DNA from: Marinobacter sp. MDS2
GTDB lineage: Bacteria > Pseudomonadota > Gammaproteobacteria > Pseudomonadales > Oleiphilaceae
DNA length: 64,000 nucleotides
Assembly: GCF_030718085.1 (NCBI RefSeq)
Contig: NZ_JAVAJF010000001.1
Span: 1,612,001-1,676,000 of the forward strand
Direction: 5' to 3'
A program made the translations under genes and the position numbers. The notes under the pieces are model-generated. The model was not told where the DNA came from. It saw only the letters and a program-made list of their open reading frames with translations, and made no database searches. Of this stretch, positions 54,904 to 63,851 are shown piece by piece. Each line of letters begins with the position of its first letter. Position 1 is the stretch's first letter.

Positions 54904-55071
54904 ATGCGTAACCTCATCCTAGCCGCCCTAACCTCTCTCGTTGTTTTTGCTGTCGTACCGGCACAGGCAAGCCTTGCCGACCGTGAGTCAGACAGCGCAC
55001 GGGTAGAAACCACCGAACCGGCGCCTTACAGCGGCCAAACTGTTATTCGAGGTAAAATCGTCTCTGATTAA
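54904..55071 (+). CDS. Small secreted peptide, 55 residues
   Basis: The short frame begins MRNLILAALTSLVVFAVVPAQA, a clear signal peptide, and leaves a mature part of about 33 residues (SLADRESDSARVETTEP...GKIVSD) with mixed charge and no cysteine. GGAG lies eight bases before the ATG. I know no family. The strong signal peptide and isolated position with its own upstream dyad make a real gene likely. Confidence 0.65.
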   Translation: MRNLILAALTSLVVFAVVPAQASLADRESDSARVETTEPAPYSGQTVIRGKIVSD

Positions 55072-55105
55072 GACGGCTAGCCTTTCCTTTTTCTTTTGCA
55101 TCTTG

Positions 55106-55126
55106 GCACCAGGGACGGTGCGTTTT
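55106..55126 (+). terminator. Weak terminator after the small peptide gene
   Basis: A five-base stem GCACC/GGTGC (55106-55110 with 55117-55121) is followed by GTTTTTG. Short stem, so uncertain. Confidence 0.4.
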
Positions 55127-55290
55127 TGATCTAACCTCGCCACGCGCAATCCATGTGTAATTGATACTGCCTGAACCAACCGTGACCGAGGCTGTGGAAT
55201 CCAAAGTTGAGGTTGCTATGATCAACCAAGTTAACCCAACCTTGGAAAACCATTCGCTCCAATACGCTGTTTATTCAGGAAAAGGATTTC

Positions 55291-56385
55291 ATGCCCAAAA
55301 CACGTACCCATGCCTGCCCTTCGTGCGCAAATAATAGCCTGAAGGCCACCAGCAACCCCTCGATACAGAGCTGCCGACACTGTCACGGCATGTGGTTTGA
55401 AGACGGTGCGCTGAACCAAGCCATTGCCAACCGGCATGATCACATCGACCACTATGACCATGAGCAACACTTAGGCTCTGCCCTACGAACCAGCGACCGA
55501 CAATGCCGGCGCTGCCGGGTTTCTATGGTCCACTACCAACTGCTGGAGCACTATACGACCGAAATCGACTGCTGCCCGAGTTGCGACGGAGTCTGGCTGG
55601 ATAAGCACGAAGTCGACCAGGTGATGCAATCCCCGGAACTGAAACGGGCGCTGAACAATCTCAATGAAAAGGTGAGCTGGAAGTCTTGGCTGTTTCAGTT
55701 TTTTACAGCTATGCCCGTGGAATACAACATTAAGCCTCAGCGCACACCTTGGGTCACCCGAGCATTAATTGCACTTTGCAGCCTCGTATTTATCGCCGGC
55801 CTGCTCTCCCCCGAAATCAACGACTGGGTGTTCGCATACTGGGGGTTAAACTCTGAAAACCAGAGCCCTGCACATTTTGCCATCCAGCTCCTTACCTATC
55901 AGTTCGTCCATGGCGGTTTCATGCACTTGGCCGGCAACATGTATTTTCTGTGGATCATTGGGGACAACCTGGAAGACGCCCTCGGGCATGGAGCCTTTCT
56001 CGCGCTGTACCTGTTTGCCGGCGTGATGGCGGCTTTGGCGGAACTGCTGTTCTTCGACAGCAGCCAAGGCCCGCTGCTGTTAGTGGGGGCTAGCGGGTCT
56101 ATCGCTGCGCTATTCGGCCTTTACTTGATGTGGTTCCGCCACGCCAGCCTGACCTTCATGTTCTTTGTTTACCAGAAGAAACTCGCACCCCACTGGTACT
56201 TCCTGATCTGGAGCCTGATTAATCTGTTTGGCATGTTCTCCGGCCAAGGCGGTGTGGCTTGGGTGGCCCACTTGGGCGGTTTCGCGCTTGGTTTGTTGTT
56301 GGGTTATCTGTTGAGGGATTATGTGTTCAGGAAGAACCCGCTGATTGCGCTGCTGAATCGGCCGGAGGCTGAGTTGCGGCGGTAG
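55291..56385 (+). CDS. Rhomboid protease with two N-terminal zinc ribbons
   Basis: The 364-residue protein begins with two TFIIB-type zinc ribbons (CPSC...CRHCHGMWFEDG at 9-39 and CRRC...CCPSCDGVWLDKHE at 72-107), then a rhomboid core with HGGFMHLAGNMYFLW, catalytic Ser268 in GASG and His327 in WVAHLGG, six or so helices. Zinc-ribbon rhomboids occur in several proteobacteria; the ribbons are likely cytoplasmic and may bind a partner. Substrate unknown. AAGGA precedes the ATG. It is convergent with the type VI effector island. Confidence 0.9.
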   Translation: MPKTRTHACPSCANNSLKATSNPSIQSCRHCHGMWFEDGALNQAIANRHDHIDHYDHEQHLGSALRTSDRQCRRCRVSMVHYQLLEHYTTEIDCCPSCDGVWLDKHEVDQVMQSPELKRALNNLNEKVSWKSWLFQFFTAMPVEYNIKPQRTPWVTRALIALCSLVFIAGLLSPEINDWVFAYWGLNSENQSPAHFAIQLLTYQFVHGGFMHLAGNMYFLWIIGDNLEDALGHGAFLALYLFAGVMAALAELLFFDSSQGPLLLVGASGSIAALFGLYLMWFRHASLTFMFFVYQKKLAPHWYFLIWSLINLFGMFSGQGGVAWVAHLGGFALGLLLGYLLRDYVFRKNPLIALLNRPEAELRR

Positions 56386-56444
56386 GGTTTCGAGTGTGGA
56401 GATAGAGGCCCCTGTATGCATGGTTCTCCTTGCGCGAGTGATAT

Positions 56445-57758
56445 TCAGGCCCGGAAACGACCTCTCCCCCGTTTTTGTTGTCGTTTTTCCTCAAGGCCCG
56501 CTTGCCATTCCGATACAGGTCCCATCTGCGTAAATTTCAAACCACGCTCGTAGGCCCGAGTTAGCTGTTGGTTCAGGCTCTGCAGTCCCTCGGATGGTTT
56601 GGCCCATTGCTCTTTGGGCAAAGGCGCGGACCAAGCTTTCAATTCCTCTGGCAAGCTCTTCAGGGCCAAGGTCTTGATGCGACGTTCGGTGATGATGTGA
56701 GCCAGATAGCGCTGAAAGAACCAGTCACCCACCTTATTGCCGAGCCAAGGTAACAAGGACATGTCTTTGCGGGCCTGACGGCACTTGGCTTTGTAATGGG
56801 CCAAGGTTTCATCTTCTTTCGGGTCCGGGCAGGCCTCGGGGCCGTTTTCCATAAACTGTCGAATACACTCCCACTGGGCCAAGCCGGCTGTTTCGTGGCC
56901 CACGTTAATGCTGGCAGCGGCCAAGGCCGATTCCGGATCGTCGGGTTTTGGTATCGCCAAGGTGAGCACCGTGTGTGTGGCCATCAGGCTTGGGCCCATG
57001 TCCTGGCGGGTTTCGATGTAGGCGACCAGTTTTTCCCAGGGGTAGATTTCGTAGACGAGTTTGGGGTCGTGTTTTTTCTTTAGGCGGAGGGCGATGAAGA
57101 GGTAGGTGCCGATGACTAAAAGCTCTAATGCAAGCACGACCAAGGCCCACATTATTATCGTGTTGCGATACTCCTCTGTTACATCCTCCAACATAAATGG
57201 TGCAAAAACAGCAACAAGTGTGAATACAACCGTCACATAAGCCCATCCTTCTGCGCTTTCATTCCAAAATGGCAGCTTGTATTCTTTTCCTCCCTTCCAA
57301 TGCGGTATAGCCACTTCTCGGCGTTGCCGGTTCAGTCTCACCGAAGGCGTTTCTTTCACCGCTTTGTTACCCAAAAAATGCATGTACAGTCCCCAAGGGA
57401 TGGTGATTAACAAATTCATCCCACCCAAACCCAGCAAAGGTATCCACGTCAATTCGTTGTGCCCCAGGTAATAGTGCACCGTCATAGCAAGCCCACCCAT
57501 CATCACGAGAATGGTGAGACTCAAAAACATCAACGCAAATTCGGCCCCAAACAACAGATTGCCATGCTGTAGATCCAGCCAGCCATCGGTTTTTCGTCTA
57601 ATCCAGGCATTGACGTCCACCGCCCGCTTACCTGTTGTTACCGGTTCCGGACTCAGGGCCAGTAACCGACCCTCTTTAGTGGTACGGCGCGCACCGACTT
57701 CCCAATCGGATTCACGCGATGTATTAGTTGATAACGGATTCTCGTTTTCTTTGGTCAT
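56445..57758 (-). CDS. Four-helix membrane protein, probable T6SS immunity protein (copy 2)
   Basis: The 437-residue protein has four membrane helices (about 68-98, 104-129, 171-189, 199-225) and a large soluble C-terminal domain containing KKHDPKLVYEIYPWEKLVAYIE. It resembles DUF6708-type proteins found beside type VI effectors (tentative). It is a paralogue of the 58193-59506 product: same length, near-identical C-terminal half, but many changes around residues 80-115 and 150-220, the helices and loops. It starts two bases after the stop of a degenerate toxin tail. A role in protecting the membrane from a pore-forming toxin is inferred from context. Confidence 0.75.
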   Translation of the reverse strand: MTKENENPLSTNTSRESDWEVGARRTTKEGRLLALSPEPVTTGKRAVDVNAWIRRKTDGWLDLQHGNLLFGAEFALMFLSLTILVMMGGLAMTVHYYLGHNELTWIPLLGLGGMNLLITIPWGLYMHFLGNKAVKETPSVRLNRQRREVAIPHWKGGKEYKLPFWNESAEGWAYVTVVFTLVAVFAPFMLEDVTEEYRNTIIMWALVVLALELLVIGTYLFIALRLKKKHDPKLVYEIYPWEKLVAYIETRQDMGPSLMATHTVLTLAIPKPDDPESALAAASINVGHETAGLAQWECIRQFMENGPEACPDPKEDETLAHYKAKCRQARKDMSLLPWLGNKVGDWFFQRYLAHIITERRIKTLALKSLPEELKAWSAPLPKEQWAKPSEGLQSLNQQLTRAYERGLKFTQMGPVSEWQAGLEEKRQQKRGRGRFRA

Positions 57759-57760
57759 AG

Positions 57761-58185
57761 TTATGACTTAGTGGGGTCGCTTGTCAGGGCATGATATTTG
57801 GTAATCAACGCGGTCAGTCGATTGTCCGGTTTATCCAAAGTTGTTACGGCTTTCCATTGCTTAGTTTCGTTAGCTCCGACCATCGGCAAATCACCCTGCT
57901 CGTGCAAGGTCAGCTTGTAATGGTACGCTTTGTCTTTCTCTGGCAACCAGTTGGGGGAATTGGCTGCCTTGTAGCGGAAGGCCAAATAAAACCCATCGGC
58001 TGTTTCTAGGTCGGCCCCAGTCAGGGACAGCTCCAAGGCAACGCCCGCACCGCCCATGCTCTTGGCAGTAATGGCCTGATTCCAGTAGTCGTGGTCAGGG
58101 TCCCAGGCCGTTCCCTCCTGCCGCAGGATGGCCCACCCAAGTTATCTACTTCCACTGAGCTCAGTCCGGGCAATTCGATTCGGAA
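57761..58185 (-). pseudogene. Duplicated, frameshifted C-terminal fragment of the VasX-like toxin
   Basis: From 58185 the frame reads FRIELPGLSSVEVDNLG, matching the toxin tail from 59934. One base is missing near 58130-58140 compared with the intact copy. The rest continues in another frame (GGAGVALELSLTGADLETADG... to the stop at 57761). There is no start or secretion part, and it begins seven bases after the stop of the upstream immunity gene. It is a remnant of module duplication. Protein divergence from the intact tail is greatest at the last 25 residues. Confidence 0.85.
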
Positions 58186-58192
58186 GCGAGAC

Positions 58193-59506
58193 TCAGGCTC
58201 GAAAACGGCCTTTCCCTCGCTTTTGTTGCTGCTTTTTCTCACGCCCTGCCTGCCATTCAGACACTGGCCCCATCTGGGTAAACTTCAGGCCACGCTCGTA
58301 AGCACGGGTGAGTTGTTGATTCAGGCTCTGTAGTGCCTCAAACGGTTTGGCCCACTGTTCCTTGGGTAAAGGCTCGGACCAGGTTTTCAATTCTTCTGGC
58401 AAACTTTTCAGAGCCAACGTCTTGATACGGCGTTCAGTGATGATATGAGCGAGATATCGCTGGAAGAACCAGTCGCCCACTTTCTTGCCCATCCAAGGTA
58501 ATAGGGTCATTTCTTTGCGGGCCTGACGGCATTTGGCTTTGTAGTGGGCCAGGGTTTCGTCCTCTTTCGGATCCGGGCAGGCCTCGGGGCCGCTCTCCAT
58601 AAACTGGCGAATACACTCCCACTGGGCCAGGCCGGCCGTTTCATGGCCGACGTTGATACTGGCAGCAGCCAGGGCCGATTCCGGGTCGTCCGGTTTTGGT
58701 ATCGCCAAGGTGAGGACCGTATGTGTGGCCATCAGGCTAGGGCCGATGTTTTGTTTCGTCTCGATATAGGCGACCAGTTTTTCCCAGGGGTAGATTTCGT
58801 AGACGAGTTTGGGATCGTGTTTTTTCTTTAGGCGGAGGGCAAAATAGAGGTAAGTGCCGATTATAAAAGTTTCGACGACCAAAGCGGTGGCAAATATAGT
58901 CACCAACAATTGGATGTATTCTGGCGACTCCCCTTCCAGCGTAAAAGGCATGAATACAGCAGCTATAGTACCGATATAGGTTATGTAGGCGATTCCAGCG
59001 GCACTGTCGTTCCAAAATGGCAACTTGAATTCTTTGCCCTCTGCCCAGCGCGGCATCGCCACTTCCCGGCGTTGCCGGTTCAGTCTCACCGGAGGCGTTT
59101 CTTTCACGGCTTTGTTACCCAAAAAATGCATGTAAAGCCCCCAAGGGACCGTGATTAACATGTTCATCCCCCCCACAACACTGTACGGAATCCATGTTAT
59201 TTGCCCATCTTGGAGATAGGCATCAACTGTGATAGCCGTAGCGAACAGCATCATTAAGATAAACAGGCTTAAAAACATCAACGCAAATTCGGCCCCAAAC
59301 AACAAGTTGCCATGCTGCAAATCCAGCCAGCCCTCGGTTTTCCGTCGCATCCAGGCATTGACGTCCACCGCCCTTTCACCTGTCGTTGCCGGCTCCGGAC
59401 TCAGAGCCAGCAACCGACCATCTTTAGTGGTTCGGCGCGCTCCGACTTCCCAGTCGGGCTCTGGTGATGTTTGAGTTGGTGATGGGCTCTCGTTAGCTTT
59501 GGTCAT
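58193..59506 (-). CDS. Four-helix membrane protein, probable immunity protein of the adjacent toxin (copy 1)
   Basis: The 437-residue protein has the same layout as the copy at 56445: a short charged N-terminus, two helix pairs (about 68-129 and 171-225) and a soluble C-terminal domain. Its ATG lies two bases after the toxin stop, so translation is probably coupled. Immunity proteins to VasX-type pore-forming effectors are membrane proteins (TsiV2 in Vibrio cholerae), though no sequence similarity to TsiV2 is claimed. This copy sits next to the complete toxin end and is the better candidate for its cognate partner. Confidence 0.78.
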   Translation of the reverse strand: MTKANESPSPTQTSPEPDWEVGARRTTKDGRLLALSPEPATTGERAVDVNAWMRRKTEGWLDLQHGNLLFGAEFALMFLSLFILMMLFATAITVDAYLQDGQITWIPYSVVGGMNMLITVPWGLYMHFLGNKAVKETPPVRLNRQRREVAMPRWAEGKEFKLPFWNDSAAGIAYITYIGTIAAVFMPFTLEGESPEYIQLLVTIFATALVVETFIIGTYLYFALRLKKKHDPKLVYEIYPWEKLVAYIETKQNIGPSLMATHTVLTLAIPKPDDPESALAAASINVGHETAGLAQWECIRQFMESGPEACPDPKEDETLAHYKAKCRQARKEMTLLPWMGKKVGDWFFQRYLAHIITERRIKTLALKSLPEELKTWSEPLPKEQWAKPFEALQSLNQQLTRAYERGLKFTQMGPVSEWQAGREKKQQQKRGKGRFRA

Positions 59507-59508
59507 AG

Positions 59509-60471
59509 TCAGGACTTAATGGGATGGTTTACCAGGGCATGGTAATTGATGATCAACGGGGTCAATCGAGTGTCCGGCGCATCCAGCGGCATTATCGGCT
59601 GCCACTCTTTCGTTTCGTTAGCGCCGACCATCGGCAAATTACCCTGCTCGTGTAATATCAGCTTGTAATGGTACGCTTTGTCTTTCTCTGGCAACCAGTT
59701 GGGGGAATTGGCTGCCTTGTAGCGGAAGGCCAAATAGAATCCATCGGCTGTCTCCAGGTCAGCTTCGGTCAGCGACAGCTCCAAGGCAACGCCCGCTGCG
59801 CCCGTGCTCTTGGTAGTAATGGCCTGGTTCCAGTAGTTGTGGTCAGGATCCCAGGCTGTGCCTTCCTGCCGCAGGATTGCCCATTCCATGTTATCCGCTT
59901 CCAGCGAACTCAGGCCCGGTAATTCGATCCGGAATGCGCAGTAGCTCGTGCGCCCATCCAGAGCAGTCTGTTCCGCCTTCACCAACAGGTTTGGCCGGTA
60001 GATGGCCTTGGCCAGTTCTTGGCGTTGTTGATCCGTATCCCAACCTTTGGCGTCATTGCCCCAGGCACTCTGCTCACACCAGCGCTGCACGTCTGTGCGT
60101 TTATAATAGTTTTGTACCCAATTGCCTATGCAGACCAAAGCGGTGCCTATCCACAGGTAAGCGTTCAATCCCCGGAACACACCGCCGGCCAACGACAGCA
60201 TCCCCCGATTGACCGATTTCCAGGTGATGTCGGCGGAAGTTTTGCGGAGGACGTGGTAGATGCCGGCTGATCCGTTTTTCGCCATTTGCCAACTGCCGTA
60301 TGTCAGCAAGCTATCTCCAATAAAGGTAACACCTGCGCCTGCCCGGGTTCCGCCGCTAATCCCAGACTTAACCATTACAGAAAGTTGCTTGAACCAATCA
60401 GCACCCGCCGAAAAGAACCCCGCCCAAGCGGCAATCGTGCCACCCCATACATAGTCGCGTGAGCACTTCAT
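59509..60471 (-). CDS. VasX-like T6SS effector, C-terminal part in a shifted frame
   Basis: This 320-residue frame (open from an ATG at 60471) continues the preceding toxin frame after a shift: RDYVWGGTIAAWAGFFSAGADWF follows naturally after ...ISQADEVLT. It has further hydrophobic helices (about 5-22, 45-60, 92-118) followed by a soluble tail of strand-rich sequence (FRIELPGLSS...). Without the N-terminal secretion part it is unlikely to be delivered on its own. The overlap with the upstream frame is 74 bases. Taken with it, the intact protein would be about 1,150 residues, within the VasX-type range. Confidence 0.75.
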   Translation of the reverse strand: MKCSRDYVWGGTIAAWAGFFSAGADWFKQLSVMVKSGISGGTRAGAGVTFIGDSLLTYGSWQMAKNGSAGIYHVLRKTSADITWKSVNRGMLSLAGGVFRGLNAYLWIGTALVCIGNWVQNYYKRTDVQRWCEQSAWGNDAKGWDTDQQRQELAKAIYRPNLLVKAEQTALDGRTSYCAFRIELPGLSSLEADNMEWAILRQEGTAWDPDHNYWNQAITTKSTGAAGVALELSLTEADLETADGFYLAFRYKAANSPNWLPEKDKAYHYKLILHEQGNLPMVGANETKEWQPIMPLDAPDTRLTPLIINYHALVNHPIKS

Positions 60472-62929
60472 CCGCCTGGGAGATGGTCTGGTAGTAATAA
60501 TTCAGGCGGGCGCTGCCGACGATGGTCAGGACACTGGCAGCCGCGCCGATTGTCCCTGTTACGCCACCAAACATAGGCAGGAAGTTGTCGAGGGTTTTAT
60601 CTTTTTGCCATTTACTAAACGCATCCCAAGCCCCAACAGCCCCAACCAATCCTATAAACGACACCAGCCCTAGACCGCTAATTCGCAGCGCATCCTGACC
60701 GTGAGCCAAACCACGACCAAAATCCATCATGCCCTTAAGTCCACCCCTTTCTCTGAGGCGTTTCAGTGCGTCAACTTCAGATTGCACCGCACGGCCATAG
60801 GCAGTCCGGGTCAAACCGCCGATCAGAAGAGCTCCGCTGTGGCCCTCCCCCTCAACCGGAGACGTGTCCACCAGTTGAAAACCTCGCTCACGGAGCTGAT
60901 TAGTCAGCGCTTTCTTTTGAGCACGAAGGGCTCGAATCTTGTCGTCGTACTCTCGTTTGTTTCGGCGACGGTCTCGGGTACTGGCCTCGCTATTCCGTTG
61001 CTGAAGACGGTTTTCCTGCGCCAAAACTTTCTCACGCAACTCAGCCAGCCGTTCAATTTCCTTCACGAGGGATTCATGCCTCGTCAGGCTGTCGGCATCG
61101 GCAATCTTCAGATCAACCTGGTACAGCCTCTGGTTCTCGAAAACGTGAGCTCGCAACCCAGGGTCCATGCGCTCAAACACTTGCCTTAGGCGGCCATGCA
61201 AATCGGCGGCATCCGCCGCTTGAACCAACTCGAATACAGCCAATCGACCGGTAATATTCAGCTGGGCCAGGTGGTGGCTGAGTTGTGCGGCTGCGCCCTC
61301 TGAAAGAGAGGGAAATTGCAAATAAGGGCTCTGCTCAACCAGTTGAACCCATTCCTGGTAGGCCGCCGGAGCTTGCCTGGCATCCATAATGGCTTTCAGG
61401 CCGCCGATGACGTCTTTTAACGTGCCGGGAATTACCTCGGGCTTCAGATCCAACGAGATCAAATGCTGATGCCCAACCTCCTCAAAATAGAACTCCTTTA
61501 GGAAAGAAAAGTCACCCGTTGATTGCGCCCATTCAGTGAGCACCGTAACCAAGCCATTGTCCATACCCAGCAACGCCGTGTAGCTGGCTTCACTTTGCCG
61601 GTCATAAAGATGGCCGTGAAGATAAAATGTCGCCAATAGCGACTGAATATCCGCGACGATCCGGCGCTTTTCGTCGTCAAACCAGGCTAAATGCTGCTGA
61701 GCTTGCTCCAGATAGGCGTTCATATCGTCCAGTTTCACCAAGTCTGCGATGCCCTGTTCGCCACTGAAGGCTGAGCCATCAACAAGGCTCTCTTGGTAGT
61801 CCGCGATAGACTCGACGATCGAGAACACTTCCCGCTTCGACATATCCAATTCAGCCGCCAATGCTTCAGACGCATTACGCATTGCGGTGACCCGGTCCTG
61901 ATCGGCTGGCATATAGCTGTATGTAGCAGGTCCGGCTACTTTGCGAACACTTTTTTGATATTCAGGGAAATCTTGAATCAGCTGTTTTAACCGGGCATGT
62001 TGGTCACGACTTCCCTCAGTAACCTTCTCAAATAATGCCTTGGCCTCTTCATCATCAACCTGCTCTGAAAACGCCCGGGCCAACTCAGCTACGCGCTCGT
62101 CATCCAGTTGAATCAGTTCGTTGATAAAGCGCGCCGGATAGTATTTAGCATCCTCAGCCTCCAGCCATGCGTTATGGTTGGTGTCCACTATTGCCCAGGC
62201 ATCCAGAAGCTCACTGATGTGACCCATAAAATCATCAACGACGATATACGCATGATCTAAATCATAAGCAGGTAACCGATGGGCGAACGGTTCCGAGCCT
62301 GTATCCAGCGCATTTTGCGCCCAATACCACGAAGGTAAGTGGGGTTTCCCATCCATGGTCTCTGTTTGTTTGTCTGGATGGGCCAGCAGCGATTCCAGAC
62401 TCTCTTTACTCAACAAATGGCGCTTGCCATTGATGGGGCAATAACCAGACAAGCTGACCCGCTGCATTACCTCTCGCCGATAATCTTCCCAACGAATCAG
62501 CATGCTGCATTTTTTTGCAGTTAGCTGCGTGGACGAGAACAAGGCATCAACATGGCCTCGACGCGGCACCACTATGGCTGATGTATCCGGGGTCCCAGTA
62601 CGTTTATCCTGAGCGGCTTCGTCGCCTTGCCATAAACGCTTGGTGACCGCACCGCCGTCTTTGACTTCATACTCGTGCAAAATGTCCGGGGCATCGGAAT
62701 GAAACAAGTAGAAGTAACCATCTCGTATCTGGCGAACGCCAATAGGCTGGAATTCCAGATCGAACCGAGAAGCTAAAGCGGAATGCTCCACTGGCTTATC
62801 GGCATAGGCGTATCGAACGGGGATCAACTGAATATCAGCCCGCGTCAAAGGGCAGGCGCCTTGAGCGGTAGTGCTTGCGAGGCTTGCACGGTCGGCTGCG
62901 ACTATGGGGTTCGTAAGTTGCTTACCCAT
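60398..62929 (-). CDS. VasX/BTH_I2691-like T6SS effector, N-terminal part (frameshifted)
   Basis: The 843-residue frame starts with the VasX N-terminal type region (ACPLTRADIQLIPVRYAYADKP at 25-46; GYFYLFHSDAP) and contains long helical and coiled-coil stretches (about 630-690). It ends with two hydrophobic helices (LGLVSFIGLVGAVGAW, FGGVTGTIGAAASVLTIVG) before an out-of-frame tail LCMGWHDCRLGGVLFGGC. VasX-type effectors are delivered by type VI secretion and permeabilise the inner membrane of target cells. AAGGAG precedes the ATG, and the start overlaps the DUF4123 adaptor gene by eight bases. The frame breaks at about 60455-60460. Confidence 0.82.
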   Translation of the reverse strand: MGKQLTNPIVAADRASLASTTAQGACPLTRADIQLIPVRYAYADKPVEHSALASRFDLEFQPIGVRQIRDGYFYLFHSDAPDILHEYEVKDGGAVTKRLWQGDEAAQDKRTGTPDTSAIVVPRRGHVDALFSSTQLTAKKCSMLIRWEDYRREVMQRVSLSGYCPINGKRHLLSKESLESLLAHPDKQTETMDGKPHLPSWYWAQNALDTGSEPFAHRLPAYDLDHAYIVVDDFMGHISELLDAWAIVDTNHNAWLEAEDAKYYPARFINELIQLDDERVAELARAFSEQVDDEEAKALFEKVTEGSRDQHARLKQLIQDFPEYQKSVRKVAGPATYSYMPADQDRVTAMRNASEALAAELDMSKREVFSIVESIADYQESLVDGSAFSGEQGIADLVKLDDMNAYLEQAQQHLAWFDDEKRRIVADIQSLLATFYLHGHLYDRQSEASYTALLGMDNGLVTVLTEWAQSTGDFSFLKEFYFEEVGHQHLISLDLKPEVIPGTLKDVIGGLKAIMDARQAPAAYQEWVQLVEQSPYLQFPSLSEGAAAQLSHHLAQLNITGRLAVFELVQAADAADLHGRLRQVFERMDPGLRAHVFENQRLYQVDLKIADADSLTRHESLVKEIERLAELREKVLAQENRLQQRNSEASTRDRRRNKREYDDKIRALRAQKKALTNQLRERGFQLVDTSPVEGEGHSGALLIGGLTRTAYGRAVQSEVDALKRLRERGGLKGMMDFGRGLAHGQDALRISGLGLVSFIGLVGAVGAWDAFSKWQKDKTLDNFLPMFGGVTGTIGAAASVLTIVGSARLNYYYQTISQADEVLTRLCMGWHDCRLGGVLFGGC

Positions 62930-63851
62930 GAATAGGCTCTCCTTGCTCTTGGGTTTCAGCCGAGGACATGGCGATCATCGCCGCTTCTCTAGCCTGAGCT
63001 TCCGCGGCCGTCCCTGGCCACCGATGAAAAAGGTCATGAATACTAGAGGCCGCCGTTTCCCATAACGAGAGCTCTCCCATATATCCGTATACGGTAGACC
63101 AGTGGAGCAAAGCTTGTTGTGATTCATAGCCGTTAGCTAAGGCCTGCTCCATGATGGCCCGAAGATCCTCAACTACACCCTGCCGTGCTTTTGATGCAAC
63201 TCTACTCGGAAAATAGGTCTCAAGGTGTTGCATCAATTTGACCAGTGTTGCGCGTCGATCCGTGTCCGTTAAACCGCTGAGGGTGAGTTCGCCCAGCCGA
63301 AATGGAGCACTACTCTCCGCGCTCCGTCCAACGCCAACCTCCGACAACCAGTCCGGGCGTACCTGAAGGTGCCAATCGTCCCATAAGGCATCAGGGAGTT
63401 TGACCGCAGTTAACGGAGCCCAATATTCTGACACCCCGCCATCACCGGACGAAGCCAACAGGACTCTTGCAACCGTGGGGTCTGCAAATCGCAGCATGAC
63501 GCTGTATCCCACAGGGTGACGTACCGTGATAAACCGGCGTAAATGATCAGCTAACGCGTCCATGGGCTCATCGCTGTCGATAGCGTAGCCCCACTCCTTC
63601 ATCCTGCCTTCCAGAGACAGTCGTTCCAATAGCGGGTGACTCTGGCTGGTGCGCACTAGGAGCGGCGAAATGGAGCGAATCGGTGCCCACTCGGTGCCAT
63701 CATACAGATTACGATAGTCCGGACTATCGACAAGCTCGTACAGCCAGCGCTCCGCCTCTTCGCGTTTGCTGCCATCAATCAGGACGTAGTTGCAATGAAT
63801 GTCCTGAACCTGTGTGGTGTTTTTGGAAGGTCTTTCGAAAACATCAAACAT
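62922..63851 (-). CDS. DUF4123 T6SS effector adaptor/chaperone
   Basis: The 309-residue protein has the DUF4123 core (NYVLIDGSKREEAERWLYEL, PDYRNLYDGTEWAPIRSISPLLVR, HLRRFITVRHPVGYSVMLRFADPTV). Such adaptors (Tec/Tap-1, VasW) load a specific effector onto VgrG or PAAR. It overlaps both neighbours by eight bases, the upstream stop and the downstream toxin start, so all three are translationally coupled. This supports the assignment of the next gene as its effector cargo. Confidence 0.92.
   Translation of the reverse strand: MFDVFERPSKNTTQVQDIHCNYVLIDGSKREEAERWLYELVDSPDYRNLYDGTEWAPIRSISPLLVRTSQSHPLLERLSLEGRMKEWGYAIDSDEPMDALADHLRRFITVRHPVGYSVMLRFADPTVARVLLASSGDGGVSEYWAPLTAVKLPDALWDDWHLQVRPDWLSEVGVGRSAESSAPFRLGELTLSGLTDTDRRATLVKLMQHLETYFPSRVASKARQGVVEDLRAIMEQALANGYESQQALLHWSTVYGYMGELSLWETAASSIHDLFHRWPGTAAEAQAREAAMIAMSSAETQEQGEPIHG

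Larger units (their letters stand above)
56445..59934 (-). repeat. Tandem duplication of a 1.74-kb toxin-tail plus immunity module
   Basis: Unit 1 runs from about 59934 to 58193 and unit 2 from about 58185 to 56445, both read leftward. Each holds the last 140 or so codons of the VasX-like toxin followed two bases later by a 437-codon membrane-protein gene. The units differ in length by one base, the frameshift in the second toxin tail. Confidence 0.88.
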
